From Hyphomicrobiales bacterium (GTDB lineage Bacteria > Pseudomonadota > Alphaproteobacteria > Rhizobiales > Rhizobiaceae): a DNA stretch of 64,000 bases. Below, piece after piece: positions 28,172 to 37,265 of this stretch. The DNA lies in contig JAJFHV010000008.1 in assembly GCA_021775415.1 (NCBI GenBank), forward strand, positions 62,001-126,000, written 5' to 3'. Within the stretch, counting starts at the first letter, position 1, and each line of letters begins with the position of its first letter. The notes under the pieces are model-generated. The model was given only the letters and a program-made list of their open reading frames with translations. It made no database searches and was not told the origin of the DNA. Position numbers and translations under genes: made by a program.

Positions 28172-28518
28172 CCAATTATGTACTCATCATAGCCGTTGTA
28201 GCGGTAATCTCCATCGGACAACTCCTGTTCAAGACAGTTGGCCTCAAGATGGGAGAGCGCGGATTTTCGGTGTTGTATACCGATCCCTCTGCAGCCATGT
28301 TGTTTTTGACCTCACTGGCGCTTTACGGCGTGGCCACGTTCGGCTGGATATGGGCGCTGCGTCAGGTGCCGCTTACGACCGCCTATCTGTTCATGTCGCT
28401 TGGGTTCGTACTTGTGCCAGTGATGGCACATTTTGTATTTGGCGAGGCGGTGACGCTGCGATTTGCTGCCGGTACATTGCTGATTATCAGCGGCATCCTG
28501 CTCGCATCAACCGCCTGA
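28168..28518 (+). CDS. Small EamA/SMR-type membrane protein, possible glycolipid flippase subunit
   Basis: A 116-aa protein with four membrane helices of the small multidrug resistance/EamA half-transporter type (IISIGQLLFK-like first helix, then PLTTAYLFMSLGFVLVP). It starts inside the stop codon of the GT2 gene (ATGA), so the two are co-translated. ArnE/ArnF proteins with this size and linkage flip polyprenyl-phosphate-sugars. That role is inferred here from context. Confidence 0.75.
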   Translation: MTNYVLIIAVVAVISIGQLLFKTVGLKMGERGFSVLYTDPSAAMLFLTSLALYGVATFGWIWALRQVPLTTAYLFMSLGFVLVPVMAHFVFGEAVTLRFAAGTLLIISGILLASTA

Positions 28519-28524
28519 GCAACC

Positions 28525-29985
28525 CTACATTCCCAATCCGCCGATGCAGACGTATTTGGTGTCGAGGTAATCTTCGATGCCTTGATGTCCGCCTTCTTTA
28601 CCCAAACCAGATTCTTTCATGCCGCCAAACGGAGCCTCTACGGTTGTGATGACGCCCTCGTTTACTCCAACCAGACCGTATTTAAGGCCTTCCATCACCC
28701 GGTAGGCACGTCCAAGATCCTGAGTGTAAAAATAACAAGCCAATCCGAATAACGTATTGTTGGCCAAATCGATTGCCTCTTCCTCGCTCTTAAATTTGTA
28801 AACCGGTGCTATAGGGCCAAAGATTTCTTCTTTAGTGAAGCGCATTCGCGCCTTGGCGTTGGCGATAACGGTTGGTTCAAAAAATGAACCACCAAGGCTG
28901 TGACGTTTGCCACCGGCAACGACTTTGCCGCCTTTTTTGACCGCATCCTCGATCATGCTCTCGACGCTTTCGACAGCATTCATGTCAATCAATGGCCCCT
29001 GCTGGGTACCCTCGTCCATTCCATTGCCAACCTTGAGTGCATCAGATGCCTCAGCCAGTCGTTCAACAAACTTGTTGTAAATTTTTGACTGAACAAGGAA
29101 GCGGTTGGTGCAAACACAAGTCTGGCCAGAGTTGCGGAACTTGGCAGCAATGGCACCTTCAACGGCACGCTCGAGGTCCGCGTCATTGAACACCAGGAAC
29201 GGCGCATTGCCTCCCAGTTCCATCGATACTTTCTTCACCGTACCGGCTGCTTGTTTAAGCAGAAGCTTTCCGACTTCCGTCGATCCGGTGAAGGTGATTT
29301 TTCGTACCAGCGGGTTCTTGGTGATCTCACCACCAATTTCAGAAGCTGATCCGGTAACGATATTCACAACCCCTGCCGGAATTCCTGCTTCTTCAGCAAG
29401 CAAGCCCCAGGCAAGACCTGAGTAAGGTGTTTGCGTTGCAGGCTTTGCAACAATGGTACAACCGGCTGCAATTGCGGGGCCAATCTTTCGCGCAAGCATC
29501 GAAGCAGGAAAATTCCAGGGAGTGATTGCGGCGACGACACCAACTGGTTCTTTTGTAACCAGGATACGGCGGTCTGCCCACGGGGATGGCACCACATCAC
29601 CATAAGTACGTCGTGCTTCTTCCGCGTACCACAACACATATGCAGCCGACATGCCGACTTCACCGCGGGCCTCAAACAGCGACTTGCCCTGCTCCATGGA
29701 GAGAAGTTGTGCCAGCGATTCCTGATTGTCCATGATCACGTCATGCAACCGACGAAGCATTTTGGAACGATCCAGTGCCGAAATCTTTCGGAAAGTTAAG
29801 AATGCAGCTTGAGCCGCCTCAATTGCCCGGCGGGTCTCTGCCTTGCCGGATTTGGGTATCGTCCCAATAATTTCACCGGTTGCCGGATTGTTGACATCCA
29901 GTGTTTCACCGGAGTCGGCATTCACCCATTCACCGCCGATAAAGTTTGCCTGTTTTTTGTATTGCTCGGATATGGCCAGCATCAT
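28525..29985 (-). CDS. gabD: NAD(P)-dependent succinate-semialdehyde dehydrogenase
   Basis: Oxidises succinate semialdehyde to succinate (GABA catabolism). 486 aa, full aldehyde dehydrogenase fold: PWNFPASMLARKIGPA, FTGSTEVGK, general base Glu in MELGGNAPF, nucleophile Cys in GQTCVC (about 291), and C-terminal PFGGMKESGLGKEG. The strings LYFEARGE-like and SMEQGKSL fit the GabD subgroup, but related semialdehydes cannot be excluded. It lies downstream of a same-strand LysR gene. Confidence 0.9.
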   Translation of the reverse strand: MMLAISEQYKKQANFIGGEWVNADSGETLDVNNPATGEIIGTIPKSGKAETRRAIEAAQAAFLTFRKISALDRSKMLRRLHDVIMDNQESLAQLLSMEQGKSLFEARGEVGMSAAYVLWYAEEARRTYGDVVPSPWADRRILVTKEPVGVVAAITPWNFPASMLARKIGPAIAAGCTIVAKPATQTPYSGLAWGLLAEEAGIPAGVVNIVTGSASEIGGEITKNPLVRKITFTGSTEVGKLLLKQAAGTVKKVSMELGGNAPFLVFNDADLERAVEGAIAAKFRNSGQTCVCTNRFLVQSKIYNKFVERLAEASDALKVGNGMDEGTQQGPLIDMNAVESVESMIEDAVKKGGKVVAGGKRHSLGGSFFEPTVIANAKARMRFTKEEIFGPIAPVYKFKSEEEAIDLANNTLFGLACYFYTQDLGRAYRVMEGLKYGLVGVNEGVITTVEAPFGGMKESGLGKEGGHQGIEDYLDTKYVCIGGLGM

Positions 29986-30133
29986 TTTCTCCCGATGTCA
30001 CCTGTTCAGCAGCTCGCTGCATTTTTCTCCACATAGCATGGAATTGGCCCTGTTGGGCAATGGCTTCAACAACAATTTGGATAATTTTTTTGGGTTATTC
30101 TTTAACTTGCGTCTGGCGGGATCAATTGCCGTA

Positions 30134-31063
30134 TCACAAATTTCCAAGGGCGGGCATGGACTGTGAAACCATTGTCAGCTGCTCACGAAACCACTTGTGT
30201 GACTGGTTGTGACAATGGCGAGTGTGCCATATCTGCTCAACTTGAAACGGCTCCATTGGAAATGGCAATTCATGCATGACCAACCCTGCTGTCTTCAGCA
30301 ACGGTTCCACCAATCGTTGCGGAACTGCGTGCAACAAATCTGTGTCCCTCATCGAAAATATGGATGCCAAGAAATTTGGTGAACGTCTGGCGACAATTCG
30401 TTGACGACCCATCTTGTTCAAAATACCGTCAATAATACTTCCTGGAGTAACCCCGCCATGAATGATTGAATGCGGATATTCAAGATATGCCTCAAGCGTG
30501 AGTGGCACGGAAGCAAGCGGATGTTTCTTGTCCATCACACAGACATATCTGTCTTCATACAGTTTATCATGGGCGACATGCTTCGGTGCCGTTTTGGGTG
30601 CCATTCCGATACTGATGTCTGACGTACCATTCAATACCTCGTCCAACGATAATACAGACCGCCGAATTGTGTCGATGCGCATACCTGGCGCTTCACGACG
30701 TAGAGCGGCGACAAACTTCGGTATTACGACCGTGTCAGCGTAGTCAAACGTGGATATCGTGAACACACCTGTAGCGGTTGCCGGGTCAAAGGTTGGGCTG
30801 GCAAAAGTTTGATGGATTTGACCGAGCGTTTCCTTGAGTGTTTCTGCCAAAATATCTGCATAAACCGTTCGCTCATAGCCATTGGGAACACGGATTAGAA
30901 GCGGATCATCAAACGTTTCCCGCAGCCGGGCCAAGGTTCGACTCATTGCCGGCTGGCTTAAATTAAGGCGATTTGCAGAATTGGTTATGTGGCGCTCTTT
31001 CAGCAGCACATCAAGCGCAACCAAAAGATTAAGGTCGACACGGTTTAAATCCACTTCACTCAT
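30134..31063 (-). CDS. LysR family transcriptional regulator (NodD/LeuO-like N-terminus)
   Basis: A regulator of about 309 aa beginning near MSEVDLNRVDLNLL; the frame is open upstream to 31117 with several clustered ATGs, none with a clear ribosome binding site. The helix-turn-helix is RHITNSANRLNLSQPAMSRTLARLR. The effector domain follows from about residue 95. The VDLNLL start is shared with NodD/NahR-type LysR proteins, which often respond to aromatic or plant compounds. It is 149 nt upstream of gabD on the same strand and may control it. Confidence 0.85.
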   Translation of the reverse strand: MSEVDLNRVDLNLLVALDVLLKERHITNSANRLNLSQPAMSRTLARLRETFDDPLLIRVPNGYERTVYADILAETLKETLGQIHQTFASPTFDPATATGVFTISTFDYADTVVIPKFVAALRREAPGMRIDTIRRSVLSLDEVLNGTSDISIGMAPKTAPKHVAHDKLYEDRYVCVMDKKHPLASVPLTLEAYLEYPHSIIHGGVTPGSIIDGILNKMGRQRIVARRSPNFLASIFSMRDTDLLHAVPQRLVEPLLKTAGLVMHELPFPMEPFQVEQIWHTRHCHNQSHKWFREQLTMVSQSMPALGNL

Positions 31064-31175
31064 AGCGATCATTAACATCATGCATTGGACACATGTCAAT
31101 ATGGCATATATCAGCAAACCAGATGCTTAGAGGCTGGGGCGCTTCTGCTTCTACATTAGTACAAAGAGTAGCCAG

Positions 31176-31240
31176 TTTGGCCAATAGGCGGGCCAAAAGC
31201 GCGGCTGATCCAACAAAGAATTGGGGCGCGGATCAGCCGC
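31176..31240. other. Two adjacent perfect stem-loops in a 405-nt gap
   Basis: The gap 31064-31468 has no gene. TTTGGCC (31176-31182) pairs with GGCCAAA (31191-31197). GCGGCTGATCC (31201-31211) pairs perfectly with GGATCAGCCGC (31230-31240), an 11-bp stem. A weaker long-range pairing (TGCTGCG near 31268 with CGCAGCA near 31323) follows. No U-tract is seen. It may be a small RNA or a regulatory dyad; the remainder of the gap shows nothing. Confidence 0.35.
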
Positions 31241-31468
31241 TGGCAGCTTCCATAGGCAATGGTAACTGCTGCGGTGTTAGGTAAAGTATTTAAACTCGCA
31301 AGAAAAGGCTGAACTTGCCCTTCGCAGCAATTCACCGATAATGTTTACCGGGGGCACCAATTCTTACATGAGATCCTTTTAGGCAAAGGTATCTCGCGAG
31401 CTCGTTTTTCGAGTATAACTGATTGAAAATGCTTGCCTTAGTCGGCAGCACATCTGAAAGGGGGTCAG

Positions 31469-31747
31469 ATGGTATCGAACTTATTGGCGCTGTACAGCGT
31501 CCTGACAAGTGAAATTGAGCAAGCGACCAAGGTCGGCAACGAAACTCGTGTGAATGAGTTGAATGATAAAATTGTCGATCTTTGGGAACAGATATTGGCG
31601 TATCAACCTGAGAATGCTGCAGACTCAAAACTGCTGTCAGATTTTCTTCTTGATCAATCGCTCAAAAATCCAAATAACCGTGGTGACAATCAGCTTATCA
31701 ACCTAAAAATTCTGGAGCTGTACGCGTACAAGCCACCCGATCAGTAA
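31469..31747 (+). CDS. Small helical protein, unknown function
   Basis: A 92-aa protein preceded by a strong GGGGG ribosome binding site 5-9 nt before the ATG. It is predicted to be mostly helical with leucine-rich amphipathic stretches (NLLALYSVLTSEIEQA, NELNDKIVDLWEQIL) and no cysteines, signal or membrane segment. I do not recognise a family. It precedes mutL by 72 nt on the same strand but need not be linked to mismatch repair. Confidence 0.55.
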   Translation: MVSNLLALYSVLTSEIEQATKVGNETRVNELNDKIVDLWEQILAYQPENAADSKLLSDFLLDQSLKNPNNRGDNQLINLKILELYAYKPPDQ

Positions 31748-31819
31748 GAGCGGCAAAAAATCTACAAAGAACCATGAATTGCGCTTTTGTCCCAAGCCAG
31801 AATCGTGACAGAATACGTC

Positions 31820-33655
31820 ATGGCAACCGCTCAACCCAGGCATGATGAAATTCACGAAGCACGGATAATCCGGCTACCGGAAACCGTCGTCAACCAGATT
31901 GCTGCTGGTGAGGTGATTGAGCGACCAGCAAGTGTTGTAAAAGAACTTGTTGAAAATGCCATCGATGCTGGCGCCACACGCATTGAAGTCACCACATCGC
32001 GTGGCGGAAAAAGTCTCATCCGAGTAAGCGACGACGGCCAGGGCATGCGCCGTGATGATCTGGTGCTGGCGGTTGAACGCCACTGCACCTCAAAACTTGC
32101 GGACGATTTGATGGACATTCGCACCCTCGGATTTCGTGGGGAGGCATTGCCATCGGTTGGATCGGTCTCACGACTTGTCATTACTACACGACATGGATCG
32201 GAAGAAACCGCCTGGAAAATACAAGTCTCCGGTGGCAAGATCACCGGTCCGGCTCCAGCAGCACTTGGCAATGGTAGTGTGGTGGAAGTCGGCGATCTTT
32301 TTTATGCGACAGCTGCCCGACTTAAGTTCTTGAAGTCGGATCAGGCCGAAACCAACGCAATCACAGACATGTTTAAACGAATGGCAATTGCCTTTCCAGG
32401 TATCCGGTTTTCAATCTCTGGCGAAGATCGTTCGGCGCTTGATTATCCACCGGCCAGCCTGTTGGAGCGGCTGGGCCAGGTGATGGGCAAACCATTCTGC
32501 GAGAATGCAATGAAGATTGATGCCGAGCGTGAAGGTGTACGGCTCACCGGCTATGCCAGCCTGCCAACTTTCAATCGAGGCAATGGGCAGCGGCAGTATT
32601 TCTTCGTTAACGGGCGCCCGGTGCGCGACAAAGCGTTACTTGGTGCAGTGCGCGGCGCCTACGCCGATTTTCTGGCTCGCGACCGACATGCGGTGCTGGC
32701 ATTGTTTATTGATCTTGATCCGCATCTGGTTGATGTCAACGTCCATCCGGCCAAAGCGGATGTGCGGTTTCGCGATGCCGGATTGGTACGGGGATTACTC
32801 GTTGGTGCGCTGAAACAGGCGATCACGGAGGCGGGTCATCTTTCCAGCCGTGAAGGTTCGACCTCAATGGTGGGTGCCTTTCGACCGGGATACGAAAATG
32901 CTGCAACCCGGGCCGGTGCACATTCAAATGTCGGCGCGGCAAGTGGTTGGGCTCGGCCATTGGACGATGTACAATATCCTGCAACCGGATTTTCTGAATC
33001 ACAGGCAAAATTTGACGCAACCAACATACCCAGCGGCCAGGTGGAAACGGTTTCAACCGATACGGAGCCTAATGATTACGGACAACGATTGGGTGCAGCA
33101 CGAGCGCAGTTGCATGAAAACTATATCGTTGCACAGACCGAAAATGGTCTGGTAATCGTTGACCAACACGCAGCTCATGAGCGCATCGTCTACGAGGCCC
33201 TGAAGGCTGGTATGGAAAACGGACTTGCAAGCCAGTTATTGCTGATCCCGGAAATTGTCGACCTGCCGGAAGAAGACGTCACGCGGCTGGCGGGATTCAG
33301 CGAGGATTTTCACAAGCTCGGATTGGAAATTGAAACATTTGGGCTGGGTGCGATTGCGGTTCGTGCGACGCCCGCAATGCTTGGTGAAACCAATGCCCCG
33401 CAGCTGCTGCATGACCTGGCTGACGAAATCGGTGAGTGGGGCTCAGCAGATGGATTGAAGGAACGACTTGAATATGTAGCCGCGACCATGGCATGTCATG
33501 GCTCGGTCCGTTCAGGGCGGGTGTTGAGAGCCGAAGAAATGAATGCGTTGCTGCGCCAAATGGAGGCAACGCCAAACTCCGGGCAGTGCAATCACGGTCG
33601 ACCGACCTATATTGAACTGGACCTTAAGGACATTGAACGACTGTTCGGGCGATAG
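31820..33655 (+). CDS. mutL: DNA mismatch repair endonuclease MutL
   Basis: Links mismatch recognition by MutS to strand removal. 611 aa from ATG 31820 (a TTG at 31787 also opens the frame). GHKL ATPase N-domain: [31 protein letters not shown] and TLGFRGEAL, then the NGRPVRD and [11 protein letters not shown] transducer motifs. A variable Ser/Thr/Gly linker (about 345-425) leads to the C-domain, which has the metal-binding endonuclease motif DQHA-X2-E-X4-E ([12 protein letters not shown]) and the C-terminal CHGSVRSG and CNHGRPT motifs. It is therefore the nicking type expected in bacteria without MutH. Confidence 0.97.
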   Translation: MATAQPRHDEIHEARIIRLPETVVNQIAAGEVIERPASVVKELVENAIDAGATRIEVTTSRGGKSLIRVSDDGQGMRRDDLVLAVERHCTSKLADDLMDIRTLGFRGEALPSVGSVSRLVITTRHGSEETAWKIQVSGGKITGPAPAALGNGSVVEVGDLFYATAARLKFLKSDQAETNAITDMFKRMAIAFPGIRFSISGEDRSALDYPPASLLERLGQVMGKPFCENAMKIDAEREGVRLTGYASLPTFNRGNGQRQYFFVNGRPVRDKALLGAVRGAYADFLARDRHAVLALFIDLDPHLVDVNVHPAKADVRFRDAGLVRGLLVGALKQAITEAGHLSSREGSTSMVGAFRPGYENAATRAGAHSNVGAASGWARPLDDVQYPATGFSESQAKFDATNIPSGQVETVSTDTEPNDYGQRLGAARAQLHENYIVAQTENGLVIVDQHAAHERIVYEALKAGMENGLASQLLLIPEIVDLPEEDVTRLAGFSEDFHKLGLEIETFGLGAIAVRATPAMLGETNAPQLLHDLADEIGEWGSADGLKERLEYVAATMACHGSVRSGRVLRAEEMNALLRQMEATPNSGQCNHGRPTYIELDLKDIERLFGR

Positions 33656-33675
33656 AGATTGGATGGGAAACTTAA

Positions 33676-33885
33676 ATGAACCGGTTTGAAGGCCCTGGGG
33701 CAAGTGAAGCAAAAATCAAATATTTGGATGCTGACTACCAGGTGATTTCAGCTGGCGCATTTGTGCGTTGTGCGGTTACTGCGACACCGATCCCGCTGGA
33801 TGAGCTCAAATACTGGAGCGTTGCCCGTCAGGAAGCCTACAAGGATGCGGAAGCCTCGTTCAAGCGCGAACAAGGGTCAGGCTGA
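33676..33885 (+). CDS. DUF2093 domain protein
   Basis: A 69-aa conserved alphaproteobacterial protein (DUF2093) with the pattern AKIKYLDADYQVISAGAFVRCAVTATPIPLDEL in part and LKYWSVARQEAY. Function unknown. It follows mutL by 20 nt with GGATGGG upstream of its ATG, and its end overlaps the convergent MATE gene by 9 nt. Confidence 0.85.
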   Translation: MNRFEGPGASEAKIKYLDADYQVISAGAFVRCAVTATPIPLDELKYWSVARQEAYKDAEASFKREQGSG

Positions 33886-35310
33886 AGTCCCTTTGCCTGA
33901 GGTAAATGGCGAATTGGCCGTTGGCATGGTGTGCGTTATGTGATCCCTATCCTCACGGGCAACCATTTCCGGCAGTTTACGCAGAGAATAAAAACAGACA
34001 ATTACGGCCGCAATTCCGAAGAAAATGCCGCCAATTCCCCAGCCTGCCAACACCCCCTCAGCTCCCCATTGTTGGCCAACCAGGACAAACGGGATAACGC
34101 CAACAGTGGCACGACCCCAGTTAAACAGGGTTGAGAGCAGTGGAAACCCGAGATTGTTAAATGCGGCATTTGCGACGAACAGCGCGCCATTGAAAATGAA
34201 GCTTCCCGCAACAAACAGACAGAAAAACCGAATTAATCCATGCGCATCACCCTTGGCCTGAAACAGGATGGAAATCTGCGGATAAGCCAAGGCGAGGAGT
34301 GTCCATATCACCAGGCAATAGACAAGTGAAACGATCAGGCTATCCCACATGACTTGACGGACCCGGTCAAACTGCCGGGCACCAAGGTTTTGGCTCAATA
34401 TCGGGCCAACAGCACCTGAAAGGGAAAATACTGCGGCAAAGGCGAGTGGAACCAGACGCCCGACAATCGCCCATCCGGCGACCGCATCATCACCAAAGGG
34501 CGCAATTGAACTGGTAACATAGGCATTGCCGATCGGGGTTGCGACCTGTGTAAGAACTGCGGGTATGGCAATCGTAAGGAAGGGGCGCAGGGAGTTTTTC
34601 AACCATTCAATACCGGGATTTACGATCATGTCATGCACAAATACTGCGCCATACAGACCGATGGCGACGAACGAACAGCGCACAACAACAATGGCAATCG
34701 CTGCACCATGAATACCCAGATCAAGTCCAAAGATCAGGATCGGGTCAAATATCATCGCCGCAAGACCAGATGAAAGTGTCACATACATTGCCCGTTTAGC
34801 ATCGCCGATAGCGCGTAGGAATCCTGCCAGACACATGCCGATACTCAGCAGGGGAAAGGAGGGAACGGCAATTTGCATAAACTCCAGTGCTATTTGGTGG
34901 GTTTCACCTCGCGCACCTAATAGGTACAGAATTGATCCCAGCAATGGATAAATCATCGCAAGCACCAGCACAGACATAATGAGCATGAATATCAGGCAAG
35001 CACCCGCCATTTTACGAGCGGCAACCGCATCACCGGCGCCGATTGCTTTTGCTGTCACGGCTGAAGCAGCGATCATAAAACCAATTGCAATGGATACAGA
35101 AAAAAACATTACCGTCGAAGCGTAACCAACCGCGGCTGCCAGCTCCTGTTCGCCAAGTAGCGAGATGTAAAAGAGATTGATTACATCAACAAAGAAGATT
35201 GCGACCAATCCGGCCGCGCCAGTTGAGGTCATTGTCAACACATGGCCCATGGTTGAACCTTGGGTGAAGACCGCACTATTGGCATTATTTTCAGATTCAC
35301 CGGCAGCCAT
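33877..35310 (-). CDS. MATE family efflux transporter
   Basis: A 477-aa multidrug and toxin extrusion protein with 12 predicted membrane helices in two homologous halves. The first half holds AAAVGYASTVMFF and AKAIGAGDAVAARK, and the second PILSQNLGARQFDRVRQV, the matching MATE signature. It expels cationic compounds with H+ or Na+. The ATG shares its A with the TAA of the upstream antiporter gene (TAATG), so the two are translated together. Confidence 0.9.
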   Translation of the reverse strand: MAAGESENNANSAVFTQGSTMGHVLTMTSTGAAGLVAIFFVDVINLFYISLLGEQELAAAVGYASTVMFFSVSIAIGFMIAASAVTAKAIGAGDAVAARKMAGACLIFMLIMSVLVLAMIYPLLGSILYLLGARGETHQIALEFMQIAVPSFPLLSIGMCLAGFLRAIGDAKRAMYVTLSSGLAAMIFDPILIFGLDLGIHGAAIAIVVVRCSFVAIGLYGAVFVHDMIVNPGIEWLKNSLRPFLTIAIPAVLTQVATPIGNAYVTSSIAPFGDDAVAGWAIVGRLVPLAFAAVFSLSGAVGPILSQNLGARQFDRVRQVMWDSLIVSLVYCLVIWTLLALAYPQISILFQAKGDAHGLIRFFCLFVAGSFIFNGALFVANAAFNNLGFPLLSTLFNWGRATVGVIPFVLVGQQWGAEGVLAGWGIGGIFFGIAAVIVCFYSLRKLPEMVAREDRDHITHTMPTANSPFTSGKGTSA

Positions 35311-37127
35311 TAATCTTCGGTCTTTTCAGGCTCATCCTCATCAACAAATTCACGCGATCGTTCATCCAGCGCCTCCGCAGGATGTTGTGGCTCAACCAGT
35401 GGTTCAGGCTGGACCGGGCGATTGTGCATAATGTCAGTTCCGGCATGGATACCTTCACTGTGCTGAATGGCGATGCGTTCATTGTCCAACTTGCGAACAT
35501 CTTCAATTATGCGCTCAGCTTCATCCGGACTAAGACCCAATTCCTCCAGCATATTGGCACCAAAGATCAACGCGGATTCAAAGGTTTCACGAATGTGGTA
35601 AGTAACGTCGCGCTCCATCAGCTGAAGCGTATGGGCCCGATCATAGGAACGCACATAGATCGGTTTATCAGGGTAATCCCTGATAATCTGGTCGACAATC
35701 CGGTTGGTGATTTCCGGACTGTGAGTACAAACCGCTACCAAACGGGCTTCAGCAATACCGGCAGACAGCAACACTTCCTTGCGCGTGCCATCGCCAAAAT
35801 ATATCCGGAAACCAAACCTTCCGGCCTGACGGATCATGTTTGGATTGTTATCAATAACGGTAACATCGGTGCCAGACGCCAACAGGGTTTGGGATGCAAT
35901 TTGTCCCATGCGGGAAAAGCCGATCATCAAGACAGGGGAACCCGCGCCTTCAAAATCTTCCTCAAGTTCTTCAATCTTGACCTTGTCCAGAAGCAATTCA
36001 CCCAACCGGATCGACAAGGGTGTTAACGCCATGGAAATCACTACCAAAGCGATCAGAAACGATGATGCCTGCTGATCCAAAATCCCGATTGATGCTGCGG
36101 CGGCAAAAAGCACGAACCCGAATTCACCGTGCTGGGGAAGCACAGCTGCAACTTTGACACTTTCTGGATGCGAGGAGCCAAAGAGGCGACAACAGATATA
36201 TATCAGAACTGCCTTGATCCCCATTGCCAACGGCGCACAAAACAGAATTGCCAACCAGTAATCTGCCAGAACCTGAAGGTTGAATGACAATCCGATGGCC
36301 ATGAAGAAAAGACCGAGCAGGATACCGCGAAACGGCTCAATGTTTGCCTCAAGTTCAACCCGGTAGGAGGATTCTGCCAGCAGCACGCCGGCAAGAAACG
36401 AGCCAAGCGCCATTGAAAGACCGGCATACTGCATTGCCATGGCGGAACTGAACACCACGAAGAGTGCAGCAGCAATCATGGCTTCATTGGCACCTGTGCG
36501 GGCGATGACGTTGAGCAGTGGATTGAGCAAGTATCGCCCAGCCAAAATAACCAGGGTAATTGCAGCGACCGCCACCACAAATGCGGGCCAACCCGGACCA
36601 ACTTCTGCGTTGGTGGTCAGCAAAGGTACAATCGCCAAAAGTGGAATGATTGCCAGATCTTGAAACAGCAAGATGGAAAATGTTTTGCGGCCATATCTGG
36701 TATTAACATTGCCTGTGGCCTCCAGCATTTGCAGGGCAAAAGCTGTAGAGGAGAGCGCCAGACCAAATCCCGCCACCAGGGCAATGCTCGAATTATCAAC
36801 CAAAAACGCGATCATGAGACTAAGCACCAACCCACAGGACATCACCTGCAGAGCACCCAAGCCAAGGATGTCTCGCCGCATCGACCACAGTCGTGAAGGT
36901 TTCATCTCCAACCCGATGATGAACATTAGAAAGACAATGCCCAGCTCGGCAAAATGCAATATATCTTCACCATTGCCCAGAATGCCAAAGACTGGGCCAA
37001 TCACCAGACCGGCGGCAAGATAACCAAGTACCGTTCCCAAGCCCAACCACTTGAACACCGGGGCGGCCAGTACGGCACCTCCCAGGAGAACCACGGCTTG
37101 TATATACAGGGTAGGCGCGTCAGCCAC
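35310..37127 (-). CDS. CPA2 family monovalent cation:proton antiporter (KefB/KefC-like)
   Basis: A 605-aa protein: about 12 membrane helices (residues 5-385) of the Na+/H+ exchanger fold, then an RCK/TrkA-N nucleotide-binding domain (about 400-515; VLMIGFSRMGQIAS and a VIDNNP acidic end) and an acidic tail. It resembles KefB/KefC K+ efflux systems, which respond to glutathione adducts, but no ancillary KefF/KefG gene is adjacent. It is the first gene of a two-gene unit with the MATE transporter. Confidence 0.88.
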   Translation of the reverse strand: MADAPTLYIQAVVLLGGAVLAAPVFKWLGLGTVLGYLAAGLVIGPVFGILGNGEDILHFAELGIVFLMFIIGLEMKPSRLWSMRRDILGLGALQVMSCGLVLSLMIAFLVDNSSIALVAGFGLALSSTAFALQMLEATGNVNTRYGRKTFSILLFQDLAIIPLLAIVPLLTTNAEVGPGWPAFVVAVAAITLVILAGRYLLNPLLNVIARTGANEAMIAAALFVVFSSAMAMQYAGLSMALGSFLAGVLLAESSYRVELEANIEPFRGILLGLFFMAIGLSFNLQVLADYWLAILFCAPLAMGIKAVLIYICCRLFGSSHPESVKVAAVLPQHGEFGFVLFAAAASIGILDQQASSFLIALVVISMALTPLSIRLGELLLDKVKIEELEEDFEGAGSPVLMIGFSRMGQIASQTLLASGTDVTVIDNNPNMIRQAGRFGFRIYFGDGTRKEVLLSAGIAEARLVAVCTHSPEITNRIVDQIIRDYPDKPIYVRSYDRAHTLQLMERDVTYHIRETFESALIFGANMLEELGLSPDEAERIIEDVRKLDNERIAIQHSEGIHAGTDIMHNRPVQPEPLVEPQHPAEALDERSREFVDEDEPEKTED

Positions 37128-37265
37128 GAAAAATCCAGTTTGGTTGCATTGAGTTGGGACTTATTGATTTCATACAGTTTGGTACCTTGAACCTGCAACC
37201 ATAGAGTCTTATTGAGTGTCTGCAAACCGCGTTCCCCGCATCTCCTGCAACATTGGCACCAATTT

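Noticed and set aside
30000-30133. Possible attenuator between the LysR gene and gabD
   Set aside because: No stem longer than a few base pairs was found in this gap.
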